From positions 1-64,000 of the forward strand of contig CAAEVH010000035.1 of assembly GCA_900759445.1 (NCBI GenBank): DNA of 64,000 nucleotides. The letters run 5' to 3'. The position numbers were made by a program, and so were the translations under genes. Position 1 is the first letter of the stretch. Each line of letters starts with the position of its first letter. The notes below the pieces were generated by a model that did not search any database, was not told the DNA's origin, and saw only the letters and a program-made list of their open reading frames with translations. Below, in pieces: positions 57,231 to 64,000 of this stretch. This DNA is from an uncultured Raoultella sp. (GTDB lineage: Bacteria > Pseudomonadota > Gammaproteobacteria > Enterobacterales > Enterobacteriaceae).

Positions 57231-59339
57231 TCAGGCTGCGGTAATCAGCCAGCAATTGTGGATCTGACGGTTACGGGCAAAGTCCTGGGAAAGCGTTTTT
57301 TGGGTGATTTCTTGTGCTTTTAATCCCAGTTCAGCCAGACCGTCGAGATCCATACGGAACCCACGCTTGTTGTTGGAGAACATGATCGTGCCGTCTTTAC
57401 GCAGCAGACGTTTCAGATCTTTCATCAGCGCCAGATGATCGCGCTGTACATCAAACGAGTCTTCCATACGTTTTGAGTTAGAGAACGTCGGCGGATCGAT
57501 GAAAATCAGATCAAACTGTTCATTGGCATCGCGCAGCCAGCTCAGGCAATCGGCCTGAATTAAACGGTGAGCGCGACCACTCAGGCCGTTCAAGCGCAGG
57601 TTACGCTCAGCCCACTCCAGGTAGGTACGCGACATATCAACCGTCGTGGTGCTACGCGCACCGCCCAGTCCGGCATGAACGCTGGCACTGCCGGTGTAGG
57701 AGAACAGGTTAAGGAAATCCTTACCTTTACTCATCTGGCCCAGCATGCGGCGCGCAATACGGTGATCGAGGAACAAACCGGTATCAAGATAGTCTGTCAG
57801 GTTGACCCACAGGCGCGCGTTGTACTCGCTTACCTCAATGAATTCACCCTTCTCATTCATCTTCTGATACTGGTTCTTCCCTTTCTGCCGCTCACGGGTT
57901 TTCAGCACCAGTTTATTTGGCGCGATTTCCAGGACCGACAACGTTGCGGCAATGATGTCGAACAGACGTTGACGTGCTTTTTGTGCATCGACCGTCTTCG
58001 GCGGAGCGTATTCCTGAACCACGACCCACTCACCGTAACGGTCCACTGCAACGTTGTATTCCGGCAGGTCAGCATCATACAGGCGATAGCATTCAATTCC
58101 TTCCTGACGCGCCCATTTTTCCAGCTTCTTGATATTCTTGCGCAGGCGGTTGGCATAATCTTCCGCAACCGTGGCTGGCTTGCTGTCCGCAGTGGTCTCT
58201 GCAACGTGATAGTTTTTCTGTACGCAATCCAGCGGACCGTTTTTCGCTTTGAACTGCTTGTCAGCACGTAATTGCAGGCTGCTGAGCAAATCCGGAGAGG
58301 CGCTGAACAGCGACAAATTCCAGCCGCCAAACTGGTTTTTCATCGTACGGCCCAGCAAGCTATGCAGGGCAATCAGCGCCGGTTCGCTATCCAGACGTTC
58401 GCCGTAGGGCGGGTTACTGATCACCGTACCATACGGTCCCTTCGGCAGTGGATTACTCAGTTTGGCGACATCTTTAACGTCAAATGTCATCAGATCGGCA
58501 ATACCTGCGCGGCGGGCGTTACTACGCGCTTTTTCAATCACGCGCGCATCGCTGTCGGAGCCATAGAAGTGCGAAGTATAGTCAGCAAGCCCCTTACGCG
58601 CACGCACCTGAGCTTCGGCTTTAACCTCTTGCCAGACGGCTTCATCGTGCTGTGCCCAACCGCTAAAGCCCCAGTACCCGCGATGCAGGCCCGGCGCGCG
58701 ATCGGTTGCCCACATCGCCGCTTCAATCAGCAGCGTGCCGGAGCCGCACATCGGATCGAGTAACGGTGTGCCCGGCTGCCAGCCAGAACGCATAACAATA
58801 GCGGCGGCCAGCGTCTCTTTAATCGGCGCCTGACCCGCGCGATCGCGATAACCGCGCTGATGCAAACCGTCACCGCTCAGATCGAGCGCAATGCTGGCGG
58901 TATCTTTGTTCAACCAGACATTGATTCGCAGATCCGGAGATTCACGATCCACATTCGGACGCGGCAGATTTTTGCGGGTAAAGGCATCGACAATCGCATC
59001 CTTGACCTTCAGCGCGCCGTACTGGCTGTTACGAATGGTCTCGTTCAGGCCGCTAAAATGGACGGCAAACGTAGCACCAGGATTAAATATCTCTGTCCAG
59101 TCGATTGCCTGAACGCCGAGGTACAGATCAAGATCGCTGTAGACCTTGCACTCTCCCATCGGCAGGATAATGCGCGAGGCCAGGCGGCTCCACATCAGGC
59201 TCTGGTAAACAAGCCGCGTGTCGCCCTTAAAATGGACCCCACCCTGAACGACCTGGCACTCCAGCGCGCCGAGGTTTTCCAGTTCAGTTTTTAACAGCTC
59301 TTCCAGCCCGCGGGCCGTACTGGCAAACAGAGAATTCAT
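57231..59339 (-). CDS. rlmL: Dual 23S rRNA methyltransferase RlmKL
   Basis: 702 residues. An N-terminal THUMP domain and RlmL methyltransferase (G2445; NPPYGERL motif near 310), then a C-terminal RlmK methyltransferase (G2069; [18 protein letters not shown] and [11 protein letters not shown]). Enterobacteria carry the fused enzyme as here. It shares strand and direction with uup. Confidence 0.97.
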   Translation of the reverse strand: MNSLFASTARGLEELLKTELENLGALECQVVQGGVHFKGDTRLVYQSLMWSRLASRIILPMGECKVYSDLDLYLGVQAIDWTEIFNPGATFAVHFSGLNETIRNSQYGALKVKDAIVDAFTRKNLPRPNVDRESPDLRINVWLNKDTASIALDLSGDGLHQRGYRDRAGQAPIKETLAAAIVMRSGWQPGTPLLDPMCGSGTLLIEAAMWATDRAPGLHRGYWGFSGWAQHDEAVWQEVKAEAQVRARKGLADYTSHFYGSDSDARVIEKARSNARRAGIADLMTFDVKDVAKLSNPLPKGPYGTVISNPPYGERLDSEPALIALHSLLGRTMKNQFGGWNLSLFSASPDLLSSLQLRADKQFKAKNGPLDCVQKNYHVAETTADSKPATVAEDYANRLRKNIKKLEKWARQEGIECYRLYDADLPEYNVAVDRYGEWVVVQEYAPPKTVDAQKARQRLFDIIAATLSVLEIAPNKLVLKTRERQKGKNQYQKMNEKGEFIEVSEYNARLWVNLTDYLDTGLFLDHRIARRMLGQMSKGKDFLNLFSYTGSASVHAGLGGARSTTTVDMSRTYLEWAERNLRLNGLSGRAHRLIQADCLSWLRDANEQFDLIFIDPPTFSNSKRMEDSFDVQRDHLALMKDLKRLLRKDGTIMFSNNKRGFRMDLDGLAELGLKAQEITQKTLSQDFARNRQIHNCWLITAA

Positions 59340-59437
59340 AATGTCACTTTTACTCCTAGAAAATTGCTGCGCATTATAGCTAATATGGGCTGTATGTCAT
59401 AAAGTTGAAGGCTTATTTTCGTTCAAGGGGCTGTGCA

Positions 59438-60544
59438 GTGGTAACGTTGACCCGACTTTTTATTCATCCGGTTAAATCAATGCGTGGAATTGGACTCACG
59501 CACGCCCTGGCAGACGTGAGCGGTCTCGCCTTGGATCGTATATTTATGATTACCGAACCCGACGGGACGTTCATTACCGCCCGACAGTTCCCGCAAATGG
59601 TCCGCTTTACCCCTTCCCCTTTCCACGATGGACTTCATCTCACGGCTCCAGACGGCAGCAGCGCGCTCGTGCGATTCGCAGACTTCGCCACCCAGGATGC
59701 GCCGACAGAAGTGTGGGGAAACCATTTTACCGCGCGTATTGCGCCAGCGGCTATCAACCTGTGGCTGAGCGGCTTTTTCTCCCGTGACGTGCAGTTGCGC
59801 TGGGTGGGTCCGCAACTGACACGCCGGGTGAAGCGCCACGCTGATGTTCCTTTGTCCTTCGCCGATGGTTATCCCTACCTGCTGGCCAACGAAGCATCTC
59901 TGCGCGATGTGCAACAGCGCTGTCCGGCAAGCGTCAAAATGGAACAGTTTCGCCCCAATCTGGTGGTTTCGGGGGCTGACGCATGGGCAGAAGACACCTG
60001 GAAAGTGATTCGCATTGGCGACGTCATTTTTGATGTGGCAAAACCCTGTAGCCGCTGCATTTTCACTACCGTTAGCCCAGAAAAAGGCCAGAAACATCCG
60101 TCTGGCGAGCCGCTCGCCACGCTGCAAACCTTCCGGACAGCGGTGGATAACGGCGACGTTGATTTCGGCCAGAATCTTATCGCACGCAACAGTGGCGTTA
60201 TTCGCGTCGGCGATGAGGTAGAGATTTTGGCAACCGGTCCCGCCAGAGCTTACGGTACGGCGGAGCCAGACGATACCGCACAGGAACAACAACCCGATGC
60301 CACGGTACTTATTGACTGGCAGGGACAAACCTTTCGCGGAAATAATCAGCAGGTATTGCTTGAACAGCTGGAAAACCAGGGTATCAGGGTGCCCTATTCA
60401 TGCCGGGCAGGAATTTGCGGATGCTGTCGAATTCGACTGTTGGAAGGCGAAGTTAGTCCGCTGAAAAAATCAGCGATTGGGGATGACGGGACGATTCTGT
60501 GCTGCAGTTGCGTTCCCAAAACGACAATCAGGCTGGAGAGTTAA
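59438..60544 (+). CDS. ycbX: MOSC-ferredoxin protein YcbX
   Basis: 368 residues with GTG start after AAGGGGCTGTGCA. MOSC N-terminal and MOSC core ([17 protein letters not shown] with the molybdenum-ligand Cys region), then a plant-type 2Fe-2S ferredoxin ([11 protein letters not shown] ... CCSC). It reduces N-hydroxylated bases such as 6-hydroxylaminopurine with CysJ. The ferredoxin has GCC where E. coli has GSC, an extra cysteine. Confidence 0.95.
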   Translation: MVTLTRLFIHPVKSMRGIGLTHALADVSGLALDRIFMITEPDGTFITARQFPQMVRFTPSPFHDGLHLTAPDGSSALVRFADFATQDAPTEVWGNHFTARIAPAAINLWLSGFFSRDVQLRWVGPQLTRRVKRHADVPLSFADGYPYLLANEASLRDVQQRCPASVKMEQFRPNLVVSGADAWAEDTWKVIRIGDVIFDVAKPCSRCIFTTVSPEKGQKHPSGEPLATLQTFRTAVDNGDVDFGQNLIARNSGVIRVGDEVEILATGPARAYGTAEPDDTAQEQQPDATVLIDWQGQTFRGNNQQVLLEQLENQGIRVPYSCRAGICGCCRIRLLEGEVSPLKKSAIGDDGTILCCSCVPKTTIRLES

Positions 60545-61083
60545 ACCGCCTGTTCAAGGCTGAAACTGTCGGCAATAACCTGCGGTTTCAGTCGGTCATT
60601 CATTATTTTAATCGCGTCGCCAAGCTGCATTGTGCGCCCGGCAATAACCACACCAGGTTGTGCAAGCAGACAAAGCGCGGCATTTTCACCCGGTTCAACC
60701 ACTAACAGGTTTACCTGTTCATCCGTATCGCTTAAATCCACACAAGCAGCATCCCCCACAACTGGCGACCAGTTAATACCGTGTGCGACAAAGTGCCAGC
60801 TTTTTGGCATTTGCGGTTTAAGGTAACGAATCGCTACCAGCGCATTAAGCACCAGTTCCGCCTTTTGCTCTTTGGCTAAATCCAGGTAGCGACATTTTTC
60901 TTCAAAGGAAAAATAAAGCGCGGCGTCATCAACACAAAAACCCGACGGAGAAAATGCATCCGGAGTGAGCATTTTACGAGCAAAACGCGAACGGAATAAC
61001 ATGCCATTGGCTAAATCGAGCATCATACGATCGTGCTCTTCATCATAATACCAGCGCCAGTTATCGTCGGGTTTAATTCGCAT
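60541..61083 (-). CDS. zapC: Z-ring protein ZapC
   Basis: 180 residues, [20 protein letters not shown] start, family length. ZapC binds FtsZ and bundles protofilaments. Stop overlaps the ycbX stop convergently by 4 bases. Confidence 0.95.
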   Translation of the reverse strand: MRIKPDDNWRWYYDEEHDRMMLDLANGMLFRSRFARKMLTPDAFSPSGFCVDDAALYFSFEEKCRYLDLAKEQKAELVLNALVAIRYLKPQMPKSWHFVAHGINWSPVVGDAACVDLSDTDEQVNLLVVEPGENAALCLLAQPGVVIAGRTMQLGDAIKIMNDRLKPQVIADSFSLEQAV

Positions 61084-61197
61084 CAGTTTCTCTCCTTTCC
61101 TTAATCATCACCATTACGACAGTATCCTTTTGCCGCTTCGTTTATTGCCTTAATAATAAAAGCTCAGAATGTTTAAATAAGCAACAGTAAAGGAATA

Positions 61198-61229
61198 TAA
61201 AACAACCAGGGCCAGAAATAAAGCCCTGG
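61198..61229 (-). terminator. pyrD terminator
   Basis: Stem CCAGGGC / GCCCTGG with a 10-base loop; minus-strand tail TTGTTTT. It starts 20 bases after the pyrD stop. Confidence 0.75.
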
Positions 61230-61248
61230 ATTGTGATTAAGGTAGCAT

Positions 61249-62259
61249 TCAGATATTGGTGACGATTTCTTTAATCAACGGTGGGCCTTTAAAAATAAAG
61301 CCCGAATAAATCTGTACCAGAGAAGCACCGGCAGCTATTTTCTCACGCGCGGCGATTACTGAGTCGATACCACCAACCCCAATAATCGGCAGCTGACCTT
61401 TTAATTCCTGAGACAACTGGCGAATAATTTCTGTACTTTTTAATTGTAACGGTCGACCGCTGAGGCCGCCCATTTGATCGCAATTTTTCATTCCCTGAAC
61501 GAGAGAACGATCGAGAGTGGTGTTAGTCGCAATTACGCCATCAATATTATGACGAACTAAACTGTCAGCAACCTGGACCAGTTCTTCCACAGAAAGATCC
61601 GGTGCGATCTTAACCGCCACTGGAACATATTTATGGTGGATCGCTTGCAGATCATTTTGCTTATTTTTAATTGCCGTCAGAAGATCATCCAGCGCCTCAC
61701 CATATTGCAGCGTACGTAATCCCGGCGTATTCGGTGAAGAGATATTAATCGCGATATAACCAGCATAAGCATAGACTTTTTCCATACAAATCAGATAGTC
61801 ATCTTTGCCGTTCTCTACCGGAGTATCTTTATTCTTACCAATATTAATCCCCAGAATACCGTCAAAATGCGATTTTTTGACGTTCTCAACCAGGTTATCA
61901 ACCCCCAGGTTATTAAACCCCATGCGGTTGATCAAACCTTCTGCATCGACCAGACGAAACAGACGTGGTTTATCATTACCCGGCTGAGGACGCGGCGTCA
62001 CGGTACCAATCTCAATGGAACCAAATCCCATCGCGCCGAGCGCATCAATGCACTCCCCGTCTTTATCCAGTCCGGCAGCAAGCCCGAGTGGATTTTTAAA
62101 CGTCAGCCCCATACAGGTAACCGGTTTTGCGGGTACTTTCTGGCGGACAAGCGCTTCGAGCGGCGTGCCGGTAATGCGACGTAATTGCTGGAATGTCAAT
62201 TCATGAGCGCGCTCTGGATCGAGCTGGAAAAGGGCTTTACGAACGAAGGGGTAGTACAT
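61249..62259 (-). CDS. pyrD: Dihydroorotate dehydrogenase (quinone)
   Basis: 336 residues, class 2 enzyme. An N-terminal helical membrane-binding tip ([20 protein letters not shown]), FMN barrel with [11 protein letters not shown], catalytic Ser in [11 protein letters not shown] and phosphate loop GVGGI. It oxidises dihydroorotate with ubiquinone. The leader hairpin CCCGG...CCGGG just before the ATG matches the CTP-responsive start-site switch known for E. coli pyrD. Confidence 0.97.
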   Translation of the reverse strand: MYYPFVRKALFQLDPERAHELTFQQLRRITGTPLEALVRQKVPAKPVTCMGLTFKNPLGLAAGLDKDGECIDALGAMGFGSIEIGTVTPRPQPGNDKPRLFRLVDAEGLINRMGFNNLGVDNLVENVKKSHFDGILGINIGKNKDTPVENGKDDYLICMEKVYAYAGYIAINISSPNTPGLRTLQYGEALDDLLTAIKNKQNDLQAIHHKYVPVAVKIAPDLSVEELVQVADSLVRHNIDGVIATNTTLDRSLVQGMKNCDQMGGLSGRPLQLKSTEIIRQLSQELKGQLPIIGVGGIDSVIAAREKIAAGASLVQIYSGFIFKGPPLIKEIVTNI

Positions 62260-62344
62260 GAACTCTCCTGGATTCCCGGTGTGCAAACCGGGGGCGTATT
62301 ATGTGCGATCGCGAGCAAAAAGGGAATTGACCTGCGGCAATAAA

Positions 62345-62360
62345 TAGCAATCGTTTTCCT
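62345..62360 (-). promoter_or_regulatory. PurR operator of pyrD
   Basis: TAGCAATCGTTTTCCT fits the PurR pattern AnGCAAnCGnTTnCnT, upstream of the pyrD promoter. E. coli pyrD is PurR-repressed at a similar place. Confidence 0.8.
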
Positions 62361-62501
62361 GCTTCCTCCTTTTTATTCATTTTTCAACTTTTCTATCCCG
62401 TATAAATCATTTCGATAAACAAAGTCTCTCTGCCAGACTGCACAAATTGTTATCAATGTTAATCAAAAGCAAACAATTGGTTATAAGGGGAGAATAAAAT
62501 T

Positions 62502-63077
62502 ATGCGCGTCATCACTCTGGCGGGAAGCCCACGCTTTCCCTCTCGCTCCAGCGCGTTGCTGGAATATGCCCGAGAAAAATTGAACGGCCAGGATGTCGAA
62601 GTCTTTCACTGGAACCTGCACAACTTTGCCCCGGAAGACCTGATCTATGCCCGTTTTGACAGTCCGGCGCTGAAAACATTTATCGAACAACTGCAGGATG
62701 CTGACGGGCTGATTGTCGCAACGCCGGTCTACAAAGCCGCTTACTCTGGCGCACTGAAAACGCTGCTCGATCTGCTCCCCGAGCGGGCGCTGGAAGGAAA
62801 AGTGGTTTTGCCGCTGGCGACTGGCGGCAGTGTGGCGCATTTACTGGCCGTCGATTACGCGCTGAAACCGGTGCTGAGCGCGTTAAAGGCTCAGGAGATC
62901 CTGCACGGCGTGTTTGCCGATGATTCACAGGTCATCGATTATCAGCATAAACCGCAGTTTACGCCCAACCTGCAGCAGCGCCTGGACAGTGCGCTCGACA
63001 CTTTCTGGCTGGCGTTGCATCGTCGCGATCTCCAACTCCCGCAACTGAATGCCCTGCGAGGTGCCGCCCATGCTTAA
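62502..63077 (+). CDS. ssuE: NADPH-dependent FMN reductase SsuE
   Basis: 191 residues, flavodoxin-like NADPH:FMN reductase. [20 protein letters not shown] (flavin loop) and [20 protein letters not shown] are diagnostic. It supplies reduced FMN to the SsuD monooxygenase for sulfur scavenging from alkanesulfonates. AAGGGGAG site. It overlaps ssuA by 8 bases. In E. coli the elf fimbrial genes lie between pyrD and ssuE; here they adjoin directly. Confidence 0.96.
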   Translation: MRVITLAGSPRFPSRSSALLEYAREKLNGQDVEVFHWNLHNFAPEDLIYARFDSPALKTFIEQLQDADGLIVATPVYKAAYSGALKTLLDLLPERALEGKVVLPLATGGSVAHLLAVDYALKPVLSALKAQEILHGVFADDSQVIDYQHKPQFTPNLQQRLDSALDTFWLALHRRDLQLPQLNALRGAAHA

Positions 63078-64000
63078 TCTGCTCAAGCGTCACACCCCAT
63101 GGCTGGCATTAACCGGGCTGCTGTCCCTGTCATCCTTGGCGCATGCCGCAGAATCGGCTCCGGATGCCCTGCGCATTGGCTACCAGAAAGGAAGCGTCAG
63201 CATGGTGCTGGCAAAAAGTCATCAGCTACTGGAGAAACGTTACCCACAGACCAAAATCTCGTGGATTGAGTTCCCGGCTGGACCGCAAATGCTGGAAGCC
63301 CTCAATATCGGCAGTATCGATCTCGGCAGTACCGGTGACATTCCGCCAATTTTCGCCCAGGCCGCCGGAGCCGATCTGGTTTATGTGGGCGTCGAACCAC
63401 CCAAACCGAAAGCCGAAGTGATTCTGGTGCCGAAAAATAGCCCGATCCAGAGCGTTGCGCAGCTCAAAGGGCATAAAGTCGCCTTCCAGAAAGGTTCCAG
63501 CGCCCACAATTTACTGCTCCGGGCGCTGCAACAGGCAGGGTTGAAATTTACCGATATTCAACCGACTTACCTGACCCCCGCCGATGCGCGAGCGGCCTTC
63601 CAGCAAGGAAACGTCGATGCGTGGGCTATCTGGGATCCCTACTATTCGGCCGCATTACTGCAAGGTGATGTACGCGTCCTGAAAGACGGCTCAGACCTCA
63701 AGCAGACCGGTTCGTTTTATCTCGCTGCACGTCCTTATGCCGAAAAAAATAGCGCTTTTGTTCTTGGCGTGCTGGATACCTTTAGCCAGGCGGATGCGTT
63801 AACTCTCAGCCAACGCCAGCAAAGCATTACTCTGCTGGCTAAAACCATGGGCCTGCCCGAGCCGGTAATTGCGTCTTATCTGGATCACCGTCCGCCAACC
63901 ACCATTACGCCCGTCAGCGCCTCGGTTGCCGCCCTACAACAACAAACCGCCGATCTGTTTTATGACAACCGTCTGGTGCCGAAAAAAATCGATATTCGCC
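63070..64000 (+). CDS. ssuA: Alkanesulfonate-binding protein SsuA (partial)
   Basis: The first 310 codons; the end is beyond the window. A signal peptide ([10 protein letters not shown]) and the NMT1/TauA-type fold ([37 protein letters not shown]). It binds aliphatic sulfonates for SsuBC import. Overlaps ssuE by 8 bases, so the two are translationally coupled. Confidence 0.95.
   Translation, partial: MLNLLKRHTPWLALTGLLSLSSLAHAAESAPDALRIGYQKGSVSMVLAKSHQLLEKRYPQTKISWIEFPAGPQMLEALNIGSIDLGSTGDIPPIFAQAAGADLVYVGVEPPKPKAEVILVPKNSPIQSVAQLKGHKVAFQKGSSAHNLLLRALQQAGLKFTDIQPTYLTPADARAAFQQGNVDAWAIWDPYYSAALLQGDVRVLKDGSDLKQTGSFYLAARPYAEKNSAFVLGVLDTFSQADALTLSQRQQSITLLAKTMGLPEPVIASYLDHRPPTTITPVSASVAALQQQTADLFYDNRLVPKKIDIR

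Noticed and set aside
57567..58271. 234-codon plus-strand frame inside rlmL
   Set aside because: Antisense shadow of a conserved enzyme with no domain of its own.

Overview
The window is a chromosomal segment of an enterobacterium, most likely Citrobacter or a close relative. The backbone genes (wrbA-yccJ-agp, cbpAM, serT, yccA, tusE through ssuA) match Escherichia/Salmonella genes in sequence and largely in order. The scsABCD copper-tolerance operon sits between agp and cbpA as in Salmonella, and a CS1/Tcf-type fimbrial cluster and several non-E. coli genes are inserted at backbone breakpoints. The species call is inference from protein resemblance only.

Layout. 1-5.1 kb: a small secreted LprI-like protein, rutR without the rut operon (a DMT transporter lies in its place), ymdF, wrbA-yccJ and agp. 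5.2-11.8 kb: an ArsR-type regulator with a TauE-type exporter, scsABCD, a VOC protein and a DsbA-like oxidoreductase. 11.9-16.9 kb: cbpAM, a YeiL-like Crp/Fnr regulator, and a likely nucleoside-use operon (DeoD-like phosphorylase, TsgA-like MFS transporter, Tsx-like channel). 17-19.4 kb: an AT-rich patch with two acetyltransferases and small or broken ORFs.

19.4-25.95 kb is the most unusual part. A sigma70-type promoter and a cobalamin riboswitch lead into one apparent operon: a BtuFCD/FecBCD-type importer, a pseudoazurin-type blue copper protein, and a complete three-subunit cytochrome bc1 complex (Rieske protein, cytochrome b, cytochrome c1). The bc1 complex is absent from E. coli and Salmonella. 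Immediately after cytochrome c1 lies a short ccmA-like remnant with an in-frame stop, and then the 3' side of serT (tRNA-Ser UGA). The layout suggests an acquired respiratory module: quinol to bc1 to pseudoazurin to an acceptor not in this window, with vitamin B12 status controlling at least the importer and perhaps the whole operon.

26-36.2 kb: serT, an OppA-like peptide-binding protein, yccA, a MarT/FidL-like regulator pair, and a divergent CS1-type fimbrial operon (chaperone, major subunit, usher, tip protein, LuxR-type regulator). 36.3-64 kb is ordinary core genome: tusE, acyP, rlmI, hspQ, yccU, csgI, mgsA, helD, yccF, yccS, sxy, sulA with its LexA box, ompA, matP, lonH, fabA with FadR and FabR sites, rmf, pqiABC, uup, rlmKL, ycbX, zapC, pyrD with a PurR site, and the start of the ssu sulfonate operon (ssuE, partial ssuA). 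The hya/app/tor genes and the elf fimbrial genes that E. coli carries in the corresponding gaps are absent here.
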